This document shows positions 53,152 to 64,000 of a stretch of 64,000 bases of DNA, in pieces. The stretch is taken from the NCBI GenBank assembly GCA_002224055.1, contig AZLU01000049.1:40544-104543 (forward strand), written 5' to 3'. Position 1 is the stretch's first letter. Each line of letters starts with the position of its first letter. The notes below the pieces were generated by a model. It searched no databases and was not told the origin of the DNA. It saw only the letters and a list, made by a program, of their open reading frames with translations. This stretch comes from Pezizomycotina sp. ARF18 (lineage: Eukaryota > Ascomycota). A program made the translations under genes and the position numbers.

Positions 53152-54202
53152 ACACAGGTTCTGAATACACTGATAGAACAATAATACAATACAGCCTGAA
53201 ATATCCCGATATTCAGAGCACGTTACGAGATCGCTTTCTGAGCGAGCGGGGAATATACTTCTACTAAACACCCGCTGTTATCCTTTTTTTTTTTTTTTTT
53301 ATTCACCTGCCAAAAAAACGATATTTCTTATAATTTACAGTTATATTAGATTGCGATAACGTCTTTCGGTCTTCATAATTTGCGCCACTTTTTACCCCCA
53401 GGTCATCATTATTATTTTCCCTCTCACGAGGAAATCCGATAGGGTTTGTTGTTTCGTGCAAAAGTACTGCTTACTACATCTGCGACATGGTGCTTCTCCC
53501 TAACTGTCATCACTTTCACATCTTATTTTCGCTCATATAGATCAGCTACAGTGCTTTTTTTTCTCTTTTTTTTTTCCTATTCTGCAGTACCTTTCGCTAC
53601 GTGACTGCTTCTCTCTCTCTCTCTCTTCTGGTTTTTATTTTTCGGTCTCCGTTAAATCATCTCCTTGAAGAAAATAAACAAAAAAAGGACCTCGACCAAC
53701 TGCCCTGGTCGAGGGGATAAAAGAGCGTATACTACTTACAAAACGATCCAAAAGTGCTTGTATTCGTCTCTCACAGGCCAGCCAGGCAAATTAGCAATCT
53801 GAGAAATACGCCTAGTAATAGGCTGAATCGGTTCCCACTCCCAAGTTTAATATATTAACTGTATATACCAAGAGAATATTGCTGTTGAGTATTTCCTTTT
53901 TCCCCTCTTGGCTATCTATTGCCGTATTACACTGACCAACAGCCCAACTACCTTAAAACGTTAAATGCATTGTGCTGCAGGTTGCAGATGAAAGGGAATA
54001 GCCGAAAGAAAAAAAAAAAATCTAAAGACTGAGAGACAATACACAAGTGGCTTCCACATTTTTTATCTCACGTTTTTGGACACAACCCTGCTTTACCTCA
54101 CGCATGGTCGTTCTGGTCCAATAGTTCCAACCACTAACCGATCCTCCTCAGGAGCACATTTTACGGAATAGGAATGAGGGATGCAACAGTGCAGGTGGAT
54201 GA

Positions 54203-54219
54203 AGAAAGAAAAGAAAGAA

Positions 54220-54251
<32 letters not shown>

Positions 54252-54270
54252 AAAAGAAAAGAAAAGAAAT
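54203..54270. repeat. (GAAA)n microsatellite
   Basis: About fifteen GAAA units with a few GAAAA interruptions. Confidence 0.9.
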
Positions 54271-56147
54271 AAAGAAGATTCTTTGTTACTTCTATTGTTT
54301 TTAAGCTGAATGGGTTTGTCGTGTCTCAGACACACACGACACGCAATAAATCTTAAGATTGTTTTTAAATCTGCCATTCTGCTCGTTTCCCGAGTCGCTG
54401 TGACCAAAGGTCTATCGACGTAAGTACATTTTCTAAATCAAATCCCTGGCTTCCCTTTATTGGAACTTTTGATCGTCTCCAAAAAAAAAAAAAAAAAAAA
54501 AAAGGGAACATTGCCCGAAGGGTGCCGTCGTTACTATTTTCAGCATCGCGATCTTCATACCGTTTTAAGCGCTGCTCAACGGCGCGTATCTGTAGACCTA
54601 GCCGGAAATCTCTCCACTCCATATCAACCACATGGCATCATAAAAAAAATTTTTTTTTCTAAGCTAAAGCCAAAGCTGTGCACAAAGCGCAAAGTGCTCT
54701 TCTGAACGATCTTTTCATCCAAACTTTTATTCGGTCCCGGATCAGGATCGGCGATTTCTCTCTTTTCTTTTTTTTCTTCTTTTTCTGTTCTCACTTAGTA
54801 TTTATAGGAAAAAAGAAGAATTTATGAGAGCATATTTATTTGTCTTATATTCCTAGCTTGCTACCTGGTAAGAAAATTTTTTTTAAATATAGATCGCAGG
54901 TTCTTGAGCAGGATTCCGCTACTGGGCGGAGTATACTCCAAAGCTGCACGGTAAGGCATATGCTGGTGTCAGAGCCCCAGCTTCGAGAGCGATGACGGTT
55001 AAAATGATTCAGAAAATGATACGCGAATTCGAGCCCTTTTTTTTCTTTTTACATATCAAAGCCCATTATTGCGATTAGTTAAAGACAATAAGGGTTCTTC
55101 TTTAGCTATCATACGAGTGTGACACAAAAAAAATTAATTTATCTAGACAAGGTATATATATAGAGTAGTGTGGAACTAAATTCCAAAATATAGTAATGCT
55201 CGAGATTCATCGGCTCCGCGTCATAGAACACAATACGCTGTTGGATTTGAGTTGGCAGATGTGAAATTTATTTATAAAGATATATTATTGTGTTACTTTT
55301 CATCGCTTTATCTTTCTCTTTTGTTTCGTAAATGGCCTTACGGCAGTTGTTATCCGTTCCAAAAAGAAGAGATGTAATATAGCAAAATTCGAAAGCGCAC
55401 AGCAAAAATAGACGTGAACGAAAGTAAACAAGGGGATATAAAAGCACGAAAAAAAACAAATATGAAGCGAAAAAAAAAAGAATAATAGAAACGATGCTAT
55501 ATAAACCCAAGGGAATAAAGAAAAATGAGGTAAAGTACAACGAATTTGCAGGAACAAATAAAAATAAAACATGGATCGCAATCGCAATTAAAACTGACAC
55601 CAAAACTCCTCGAAAGTAAGGCCTAGGACATCATGAGACCATCCAACCTCCATACCGGTACTAACTCGAAACTGAAAATTAAAAGGATATAGAGAAGGAA
55701 AGAGGGGGAAAGAAATTCAGGTTTCCGATATTATTAGGCTAAAGTAGGTGTCTTTTTGTTTATGACCAGTAAAGGCGCTCTAAAAGAAAGAAATGGATTC
55801 GGCTCTTTGCGACACGTTTCCAAAGGTCGAGAAAAATGCATGCGTTCTCCATCCTAATCGTAAGGATGTCTATAATGAAGTCCCTTTTTGTACGCGCGTT
55901 CGAGAGAGTGAGAGAGAAAAAGTTTCCGCCACAGATGATTTTTCATAGTTGTGGTATGCTTTTCTTCTCCGCTTTGATAAGACTTCTCTCATATGTGTGG
56001 TCAAGGTCCAAAAAGGCGAGCGTTCGACCATTTACTGAGTGATTTTTTCTGGCTTACCGTTAATCGATTTAAGAAAGATAATAAAGAAATAAATAAATAG
56101 TGTTCCGAGGCATTGTAACTGAGTATAGAAAATTTCAAAGATCAGAT

Positions 56148-58037
56148 CATATTTGACCCTTGATGTCGACTTTCCTGTGCGCTGCACCTTTGGCGGCTTC
56201 CAGAGTTGCCATTGCTTGGGCAGTTTGTAGTCTCAGGCGAGCCGTCAGGCTTTGCCTCTATAAAGTCCGTGCGTTGTGACCTTCAAGGAAAGTTATCGTT
56301 TCTTCGTCGTTCTCGAACCCAATTTCTTCGGTTAGGTGTCGTATCGGATATCGGGACGATACCTAAAAATAGCACATTAGCGAGCGAACTAGACGAAAAA
56401 CATACTTTGGCGTAGAAAAGTTAAAAACTCACGCTTTACAGATAGTACAGATAGCAGATAAACGTTCCTTGCGATGAACGAGTCCATTAGATAGGCTCCA
56501 TATTTTAGGAGCATCCAGGTAAAGCTTGAAAAACCGGTGGTAGTTGCCAGCGCGACGGCAGATCTTACGCTGAGGGCGTGCGAGATGAACGGGTTTTCTT
56601 TTCTGTAGATGTTAAGTCTGCAAAAGATCCTTCATTTCGGACAGGTTCCTGGTGTGGATGAGAATAAACACGGTACGCTTTGAATTCCATGGGGTGGCCA
56701 CCTCCAATCTTTTCCGAATACAGCGATTAGAGCTGAGACTGGCATGATTATACTCACCAAGGTCGCCCTAATAATAAAATGCGTTAGTAAGGTTACTCTT
56801 TTCTTAGCCGTCCAAAAGGTAATTGTGCGAAAGGGAAGAAACTTACTTTCTCGAGCGCTATCCTGGCATGGAATTTCGTACACATTCACGGTAATTCGTT
56901 TTTTAATATGTTGAACCGTTAGATCCTGACGAAGGGACTTGAACTGGTCACAAATGTAAGAATAATTATTTTCGGCTTTCCACTTTGCCTTAGAAACTCG
57001 AGCGTCTTCTCCAACACGTGCAGTGGTCGGACCGTGTCCGGATGTGGCGCGGCCGTCAATCGCAGATATCTCTTCTCAAGGTCCATGCAGCGACCCACGA
57101 CGGGCCCATCTGTAGGGAGTGGTGTCGAAGGTTTGGTGAGTGGTGATGAAGTATGTGTTTTGACCAATTACGTTCATATCTTTTGTTAAGTCGATCAAAC
57201 GCATCTGGCCTTCATAATTTCACCATTGTTCATCTCTTGGTTTTCTGTACGATCGTTCACTTTCAACGGAATCCCGGGCCGGCTTGGGCTTGTAGTATCC
57301 CACGGTTTACCTCTGTTGATTTTAAGAGGAAAATTATTATTAGCAGATGATGATTAAGAATGAAGGGTGAAAGGGTGAAAGGGGAGAAAGTGAACGTACA
57401 GTTTTCTTTTCGTCCCCTTTGAGTGGCTTCCATCTCCATTTAGTTTACGTTACTGAATTTCGTGCTTGGTATTGGAGACTCGGGTGGGGAAGAAGTTATC
57501 AGATTGACTTGCTGTCCCTTCTTGGCCGTCGGCAGAGGGAAAGTATCCCAGTCGATGGTCCACAACATTTTCTCAAAAGCATCCGTGATGATCCTCTTCA
57601 ATTCAACTTCTACGGCTTCTTTTTTCCTCAGAAGGGCAATTTTCGAACGTCCGGGCAACGTAAGCTTTCAAGGCGTCAGGAAAATGGGTCTTCTTTGCTT
57701 GGCTATTCTGACTTGCTGTTTTGCCGGCGTTGGTGGAGGAGGGGTGGACTGGGTATAGGTTTTTGTCTGTAAATCCGAAATTTCAGTTAGTACTACTGGA
57801 TTTTTATAAACCAAATGAAGAAAGGGGGCAAGAAAGGGGATCTTACCGTCGTAAAAAATGGCTTGGACACACTCTTCTTAACATTAACTGAATTATAGCC
57901 AGAATCTGAGGCTCTGGAGGATGCGTTAGCGATGACCGACTTGTATTTCCGACGTGGTTGTATACAGCGGGTGGGCACTGACTGTAGAATCCGTTGCCTG
58001 GTGGCACAGTTCTCCATGGTGGAGTTGACGTAGCCAT
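56148..58037 (-). CDS. THP3: SAC3/GANP-domain protein, Thp3/Leng8 family
   Basis: A nuclear mRNA-biogenesis factor whose yeast member works with Csn12 in transcription elongation and splicing. The Pro/Ser-rich N-terminus starts [20 protein letters not shown]. Then come [13 protein letters not shown] and [13 protein letters not shown] (57600-57530), and a charged linker. The SAC3/GANP domain has [60 protein letters not shown]-like strand, [61 protein letters not shown]. It ends [14 protein letters not shown] with TGA at 56148. At least six introns, for example just after the ALEK-equivalent at 56846-56773 and at about 56625-56607, and many one-base losses. ATG at 58037 is the first good start. 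The length with frames joined is about 440-470 residues, as in other ascomycetes. Confidence 0.88.
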
Positions 58038-59361
58038 CACAAATGATATTTAAACGAGAAGAGATGGAAAGAGAGGATGAAAATAATGTCTTCACAGTCG
58101 AAAAGGAAAGAGGGAAGTAAATAGCGATGCCGTATTATCAAGAGCTAATGAAAAGTGATAAGATTTGAGATTGAAAGAAGAGAAGAGAAGAGAAAAGAAA
58201 GGTAAATAAGTGATAATGATTTATCCTATGAGAGATTAATAAATAAATATAAAAAAAAAAAAAAAAAAAAAAAAAAGAAAGAAAAGGGTTAAAGTAGCTC
58301 GAAATCGTCCGGGAACTCAAGCTCGAGAAAACAGTGTTAAAAGGCAGACTCGGAAAGCGAGCCAAAGATTATGCGTGTCCGACTTCGAACGATGCAGGTT
58401 GCCGCACGGTAAAAAGAAGGTTGCAGACTTTTACTCCGATGATTTGAGCGGCTGGTATACCTTTTATGCAACCCAGATAAAGGACTTTGATAACGCTGAT
58501 GATATTTTTATTCGAGAAATATTTTTTTGAGACTTATAGGTGATGAGTAAAGAAGAGCGATGTCTCGTGAGTTGCTGTAGTTGTTGTTGCTATTTGTTGT
58601 TTTCTTTGATCACTTATTGGGGGACTGAAGAAATATATTTGTGCGCTGGCTGATTACTTGTTCCTTTGTTCCCCTTCGATGACTCTTTTTTTTACCCTAG
58701 ACTCACGCTCCCAAGGTACAGTTGAAAATCAAACGTTATTGAATGAGATCTCCTCAGAGGCAATAAGTAACGATAAACAAGAACAGAAACAAGAACAGAA
58801 ACAAGATGAATGAATGTTAGTAAGTAGAAATCCTCGATGATCGTGATACGAGTGCTGAAGAAAAAGGATAGGAAGGACGGAGAGGTTGGTGATAGGTTGT
58901 TGGTCAGAGGGAGGAATAATAAAATCTTTTGAGGGTAAAAATTTTTTTTGAGGCGATCATCCCAAAGAAGAAAATTAGAGAGAGAAAATAGGACAATTTC
59001 TACGCTTTATCCAGTATATTTCGGAGCTCAGTCATGCCAAGCTTTTTGTAGGCCCGTGACCTATATATCATTCTGTATTATGTATATGCCTATATATTTA
59101 CACGCTTTTGTTATCTATATCATTTCTCCAGACAGGGAAAGTTGGGAAGGGTCCTCCATGCAATATTTACCAGCATGATCTAGCCGCACAGTTCATGGTG
59201 CACTTCATGGTTCGCAAAACCGTGCGCAGCTTTCGTCCCAATCGGAACTTCTAGCTTCAAAACCCTCGTCCATTGCTAGACGAATTCGTTCAAGGTACCC
59301 CTTTTAAAATATTAGTACCTTCCGCCGGCTTTCTCCAAAACCTTGTAACTATAATTAGGCG
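58038..59361. promoter_or_regulatory. Upstream region of THP3, no other gene
   Basis: A poly-A of about 25 nt at 58251-58275, a TTTTTTTT run near 58686, and three copies of a 12-nt ACAAGAACAGAA unit at about 58774-58806. Open frames are short and featureless. Confidence 0.45.
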
Positions 59362-60482
59362 TTAGGTCATCGTCTGTGCTTTGATCTCGGCTATGCCGCA
59401 ACTTCTTGTGTCGCCGGTGCTGCTGCTTGGCAGGGCTTGGAGGAAACGTCTTCCGGGTACCGATAGCGACCGCGATCTTACTACGTCAACGTAGCGGCCG
59501 CTATCCGCTTCACGGCCTCTAGGCTTCGATGGCGACTTTGACTGTGAGCGTACTCTGTGCGGTCGCGAGGGGCTCCCGGTACCGTCATCGTCGTACAGCT
59601 CCACAGGCGTCCTTGGATGTTCGGGCAGGTGGATGTGGATGTGATGTTCGTCGCACTTTATCGTGAGGTGCCGGACATCCTTCCCTTCTTCTCCTTGCTG
59701 GTGGTTGGATTCGATCTCGAGCTTTTGAAAAATCGCGAGTGACCTCTTTGTCGACCATCGCAGATCTGTCGAAGTTGTATCCCTGTCGCGGGGCCTCCGT
59801 GTCTAAGAACTTTTCCGTGATACCAAACAGTGGCGGCGGCGACGGAGAGGAGGTGTCCGTTACGTCCAGGAACTTCTCCGTCGTCTCGTAAGACATCGAC
59901 TGGTTTAGTTTGCTCGGTGAGGTTCTTCCGAACGGTGGCAGTGCCAGACCTTAAAGTCGATGGGCTTCGATACGGGACCGCGGGCGAAGGATGGGTGATT
60001 GCACTTGATGCCTTCTGGAGGACCTCATGCTTCCCGGCGGAACGCTCGATGATCTTTCATAAACTCGATCTTCCGAAAACCGTAGCCCGGTCTGAAAAAC
60101 GCGGTCCACCGGGGAGAGTAGTTTGCGTTCTGGGAGCTATTTGTTTTCTTTCTATTTGTATCTCTAATAGGCATAGGGCTAAATAGGAATGGCGTGCGTA
60201 GGTCGCTGGATTTCCTTCCCATCTATTTCCACGGCTAGATGGGTTTCCAGCTCCAGTTGCTGCTTGTTCCATGCATCGTAGTCTCTCCTTGATGCGAAAC
60301 GGGGCAGTCTATCTGAAGGTGGGTCCTCGTTTGGTATATCGAAGAGACCATAGATGGTGACCTACCCAGTGAGACGCCGCCCCCGAGCTCGCCTGGAGAT
60401 AAACCCTTCAGGAGTCCTGTTCGGGGCGTCGTTGTTTAGGATCCTCCTTTTGAGGACTGTGATGTATTCTGTAAATTTTCAT
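59362..60482 (-). CDS. Unrecognised Ser/Arg-rich fungal protein
   Basis: I do not recognise the family. Coding character is supported by readable text that continues across frame slips: VLKRRILNNDAPNRTPEG (about 60460-60410), YGLFDIPNEDPPSDRLPRFA, RRDYDAWNKQQLELETHLAV, EIDGKEIQRP (60350-60200). After a probable intron (about 60185-60131) come RFSEDRVYERSSSVPPGSM and RSSRRHQVQSPILRPRS. A pair of repeats follows, TTEKFLDVTDTSSPSPPP and ITEKFLDTEAPRQGYNFD, then HIHIHLPEHPRTP, and a C-terminal SR-rich tail (RVRSQSKSPSKPRGRE, VDVVRSRSLSVPGRR). The start at 60482 is tentative. The disordered, basic, Ser-rich composition suggests a nuclear or RNA-associated role only by analogy. Confidence 0.45.
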
Positions 60483-60803
60483 GGTAAAGAGAGCCTAGTT
60501 GACGAAGATCTAAGTGGAAAGAAATAGCTTCGCAAATCGACAAAACAACGCAGTAGCAGATAATCTGAGTAAGTAGGATTTTAAAGCTTCTTGTATAATA
60601 TATGGTTTCTCGTGGTCTCGTAGAGCTTTGGAGGGTTCGAGACCTTCTAGTCTGTGTTTATGAGATGTTATTTTATTTTATTTTATTTTATTTTATTTTA
60701 TTTTATTTTATTTTATTTTATTTTTTTATTTTATTTTATTTTATTTATTTTATTTATTTTATTTAAATTCATCTATCTGAATAATTGAGGGATAAAAAAA
60801 AAA

Positions 60804-60839
<36 letters not shown>

Positions 60840-61441
60840 GAAGAATTTTCATGAGAGAGAGAGAAAAAATTGCCAGTAGTTGTCGACTGTTTCCTAATGC
60901 ATTGGGCAATTATAAACTTGTCGCGATGTACCAAATTCAAAACGCAAAGAACCGTTGGTAAAGGTGTATGAGTTCCCAAGTGGATACTTTTACTTTAACT
61001 TCCTTTATTACCCCATTTTTTCGCTACTTCTTCCCCTAAAGCACAATGAGAGCTTTTCCTAGTGTATATGTACAATCCTTTCCTCCCGAAGGCAACCTAA
61101 GATGAGAAACTGACCACACCCAGATAAATATGCAAATATTTTTTGTTCGTAAAATACAGAAAAACACAAAATAGAAAATACTAGGAGAAGAGAAGAGAAG
61201 AGAGAACAAGATTCCAAATAGGCAAAGCAGGTTCTGCATGCTAGATGTCTTGCAGTCTGAGTAAAGGTAAAGAAATTATAAAGCATTCAATCGCCGAATT
61301 GGAACATGGTACAGCAGCAAGTGAAGGAATGGTTACTTTTTTTATATGTTATAGCGAGACTGTTCGAAAAACTACCATTCGAGTTTCTGTTTCTTTGCTT
61401 GGGGAACTGGTACCGCTTCGACTTTTACTGGTCTTTCCTGT
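60483..61441. other. Intergenic region with TTTTA satellite
   Basis: Apart from the pentanucleotide tract and adjacent poly-A (about 60795-60837, nearly 40 A with a TT interruption), there is nothing recognisable. The LEU1 3' untranslated region should lie just left of 61442. Confidence 0.5.
60668..60765. repeat. (TTTTA)n tandem repeat
   Basis: About eighteen units of ATTTT, with one T-expanded unit at 60720-60727 and ATTT variants at the right end. This is the longest simple repeat in the window. Confidence 0.95.
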
Positions 61442-63694
61442 TTACCTAGCCATGTAACCAGCACCTTCTAACCAAGGAAGTCTCGGACCGCTTCCTCTCG
61501 TACTTCTCGATCTTATCTTCATGCTGTAACGTGAGGCCAATGTCGTCAAGACCGTTTACAAGGCAGTGTTTGCGGACGAGTCTACATCAAACTTGGCAAG
61601 CACCTCACCGTTGGCGTCCTTGATGCACTGCTCGGGCAGGTCAATCTCGAGTTCTTTGCCGGCTTCGGCTTCCTTTGCTAAACGATCTACGGTAGCTTGA
61701 TTCTCGATGGGATTGGAGCATGCCGTTCTTGAATGTATTGTTGAAGAGATGTCTGCGAAGCTAGGAGCTATAACGCACTGATACCAAAGTCGAGCAGGGC
61801 CCAGGGGCATGCTCACGACTAGATCCGCAGCCAAAGTTATCGCCGGTGCAGACAAGGATCTTGCATTCCTGTAGGGTTCCTTGTTAAGGATAAAGTCGGG
61901 TTCCTCTTCATCCTTCGTGCCGGGCTTGTATCTCAGAGGGTGGAAGAGAGCCTTGCCGAGACCTGTCCGCTTGATTGTTTTAAGGAACTGCTTGGGAATT
62001 ATGGCGTCCGTGTCGACGTTGGCCCTATGCAAGGGTGCAGCGATACCTTTCCAAATTGTGAACTTGGTAGACCGCTACGCCTTGATCTTGCTTGTCCGCC
62101 GCCTCGGTTATGGTGGAGATTCTCACCTGAGGGACGTCCATGATCTTGTCGAGGTCTTCTTCGTCGCTCGGATCTCGTGCCGCCCTCCTGGGCAATAGCG
62201 ACGTGACCTCGCTTTGCCCGCAGCTCACTATCACCAAGGTCTTTAGGGTCTTGGAGTTCGCGGACGTCGGCGAGCTTACCAACGATGGCAGCAGCGGCAG
62301 CCATTGCAGGTGACATTAGGTGTGTCCTGCCGCCGGCGCCTTGGCGTCCTTCAATAGTTCCTGTTGCTTGTGCTGGCGCAACGTTCCTGAGGGAGGGATA
62401 TCCGGGTTCATGCCGAGAGCACGATACTGCAACCGGCTTCCCTCCACTCGAAACCAGCATCGATAAAGATCCGGTCAAGTCCTTCAGCTTGTGCTTGTTT
62501 CCGGACGAGACCAGAGCCAGGGACATCATAGCACGCTTGATATTCGGGGCTACTTTAACGACCTTAACGATCTTCGAAGCAGCCGCCAAGGTCTTCTATG
62601 CGGGCGTTGTTGCAATGAGCCGATAAAAGATCTTGTCCACCTGAACGTCTTTCATGGGAGTGTTCCGGCTCGAGGCCCATATATTTGAGGGCATCCTCGA
62701 CGCCCTTTACGCTTGCAGGATCCTCAAAATCTTTCGGGTCTGGAACCTTGCCGGTGATCGCCACGACATCTTTGAGGTGATGTACCCCACGAGACCGTTG
62801 GTGCGATATCCTTAGCGTCGATGTAAACTTCCTTCTCGAACTTTGCGTCCGGGTCGGTTTTGGAGGGATCTCCAGTACTTGACGGCACGGCCGCCAGTCA
62901 GCGGAGGCATCAAACCGGAGCCAGCGGTCTGTTCTTGAGGTATTCAAAGGTGATATCGTCGGGGCGATCAGCCGGCTCGGGCTCCGCCTTCGATGGACAT
63001 GTGCACACCGACATCCTGGCTTCCATGCTCCAGCTCCTTGACACAAGAACCGCAGAACTCGATGAACACATCCAGTACCTCCGGCATGGGACCGATCACG
63101 CCGATGGCATGCAGGATGGCATCTTTCGAGGTGACTCGCGGGGTTGAGAGCACCGTCGATCTGATCTTCATGTTCTTCGCCTTCTTTGTTATGATGGTCT
63201 GAGTTGCGAGGACGTGCTCGAACCTCGCTGGTTTCAATACCGAAGGCAAGGGCCCCGAAGGCGCGTGTGTGGAAGTGTGGGAGTCACCGCAGACGACTGT
63301 GGTACCTGGCAGGGTGAAACCTTGCTCGGGCCCAATGATGTGGACGATACCCTGGCGCTCATCGTCGAGGCCAAAGTAAGTGAGCTTGTGGGTTGATGTT
63401 GTCCTCGAGGGTCATGCACTGAAGCCTCGAGTCGTCTCCTCGATTAAGGATTTAACGTTCTTGTACGATTTCCGGCTGGAGGTGGGGACATTGTATCGAC
63501 GGGATAGCGAGGGTGCAATCCGGCCGCCGACACTCTGTTAGCGTTCTTCAGGCCCTCGAATGCTTGTGGAGAGGTGACCTCGTGCACCAGGTGCCGGTCA
63601 ATGTAGATGGTAGTGGTTTGCCTTCAGAGAAGACGACATGGTCTTCGAAGACCTTGTCGTAAAGTTGTTCTCGGTCCTTTCTCACACCAGGCAT
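61442..63694 (-). CDS. LEU1: 3-isopropylmalate dehydratase (isopropylmalate isomerase), fused large and small domains
   Basis: This [4Fe-4S] enzyme isomerises 2- to 3-isopropylmalate in leucine synthesis. Fungi carry the bacterial LeuC and LeuD parts on one chain. The start [20 protein letters not shown] at 63694 is followed by IDRHL-type text, [11 protein letters not shown], and the [20 protein letters not shown] equivalent then SHT (63370-63290). Next are [49 protein letters not shown] and [18 protein letters not shown] carries the region after the cluster cysteine (about 62610), and [16 protein letters not shown] comes at about 62300. The small domain has [70 protein letters not shown] and [20 protein letters not shown]. 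It ends [10 protein letters not shown] with TAA at 61442. No intron was found. Many one-base losses are present. Total is about 750-770 residues, as expected. Confidence 0.95.
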
Positions 63695-64000
63695 GGTTCC
63701 TACTGAGAGATAGATATATATCGGAGAATTATTAAAAGGAAGAGGAATGAACGTAGGAAGAAAATGAAAGAAAAAATGAAAGAGAAACTAATGTCGATTA
63801 TAAGAAAACCCGGCCAAAAAAAAAAGCTCGAACCTCTAGTATTCAGATCTTCCCACAGCAAGAAGAACAAGAAGAATTCCTTTAAAAAATAAAGAAATTA
63901 TATAGAAAAGAATGCTTCTCTTCCTAAATTCTCTTTCATAGCTTTTTGGACTCTTCGAGGTTCGAAAGGATGGGATTTATATAAGGAATCTCACTGTTCG
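63695..64000 (-). promoter_or_regulatory. LEU1 promoter region
   Basis: About 300 nt upstream of LEU1. A palindromic TTATATAA lies at about 63978-63985, and AT-rich A-tracts lie near the start codon (63700-63820). I looked for the Leu3 site CCGGNNCCGG and did not see it; only a half-like CCCGGCC occurs near 63810. The 5' end of the transcript may be outside the window. Confidence 0.4.

Larger units (their letters stand above)
51693..56147. other. Long gene-free, microsatellite-rich region
   Basis: Contents include a (GGT)n tract (52098-52131), a poly-A/poly-T block at 52466-52490, a T22/A22 foldback (52523-52579), (GAAA)n tracts at 53111-53151 and 54203-54270, (CT)n near 53611-53625, poly-T at 53283-53301, and poly-A at 54481-54503. 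Its first part is the BEM1 5' leader. Open frames here are short or made of the repeats. No gene, tRNA or transposon was recognised in about 4.4 kb. Confidence 0.5.

Noticed and set aside
53111-54270. CRISPR-like or regularly spaced repeats
   Set aside because: These are simple (GAAA)n microsatellites without unique spacers; the window is eukaryotic.
63695-64000. Leu3 binding site in front of LEU1
   Set aside because: No CCGGNNCCGG palindrome is present in the visible part of the promoter.

Overview
This window looks like nuclear DNA of a filamentous ascomycete (Pezizomycotina). The genes are intron-rich with short GTANGT...CTAAC...YAG introns. The recognisable products are fungal housekeeping and signalling proteins: SCH9-type AGC kinase, DUF2415 WD40 protein, mitochondrial Hsp70, Glo3 ArfGAP, PHD-finger protein, Ufe1/syntaxin-18 SNARE, ChAPs exomer subunit, Hir3, GH47 mannosidase, Bem1, Thp3/Leng8 and the fungal two-domain isopropylmalate isomerase. 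Intergenic DNA is AT-rich and crowded with poly-A/poly-T runs of about 18-30 nt. I cannot name the genus from sequence alone. Almost every conserved gene carries several one-base losses, mostly in short homopolymers, so reading frames break although the protein similarity continues in the next frame. I read this as uncorrected sequencing error, not gene decay. For that reason each gene is reported as one span across frame breaks.

Layout. 0.8-4.8 kb: SCH9-like kinase (+). 6.8-9.2 kb: DUF2415/WD40 protein (-). 12.1-14.4 kb: SSC1-type mitochondrial Hsp70 (+), with a long pyrimidine-rich leader. 15.2-15.7 kb: small single-span membrane protein (-), divergent from GLO3 (+, 16.4-18.3 kb). 18.8-20.2 kb: PHD-finger protein (-). 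21.2-22.5 kb: UFE1 (+). 23.2-25.9 kb: ChAPs/BCH1 (-), divergent from the long HIR3 gene (+, 27.0-33.6 kb). 33.6-39.2 kb is gene-poor and holds a GC-rich hairpin cluster resembling fungal mitochondrial intergenic repeats and a damaged tRNA-Ser(AGA)-like sequence. 39.3-42.7 kb (-) is an unrecognised multi-exon gene with tandemly duplicated exon-intron modules. A second copy of its C-terminal end lies inverted at 44.1-44.3 kb. 45.9-48.3 kb: GH47 alpha-mannosidase (+). 49.7-51.7 kb: BEM1 (-). 51.7-56.1 kb: gene-free, microsatellite-rich. 56.1-58.0 kb: THP3/Leng8 (-). 59.4-60.5 kb: unrecognised Ser/Arg-rich protein (-). 61.4-63.7 kb: LEU1 (-).

There are no operons; genes have their own promoters. 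Several products act in one broad programme of secretion and polarity (Glo3 retrograde COPI traffic, Ufe1 ER fusion, exomer cargo sorting at the trans-Golgi, GH47 glycan trimming, Bem1 polarity scaffold). Their proximity is probably incidental.

The most novel item is the 39.3-44.3 kb locus. It is a lineage-specific gene built from duplicated intron+exon units and a short repeated 'PV-x-G' type motif. Its C-terminal block is also present in an inverted neighbour, and the two copies differ almost only at synonymous sites. I found no CRISPR array, rRNA operon, transposase or reverse transcriptase.
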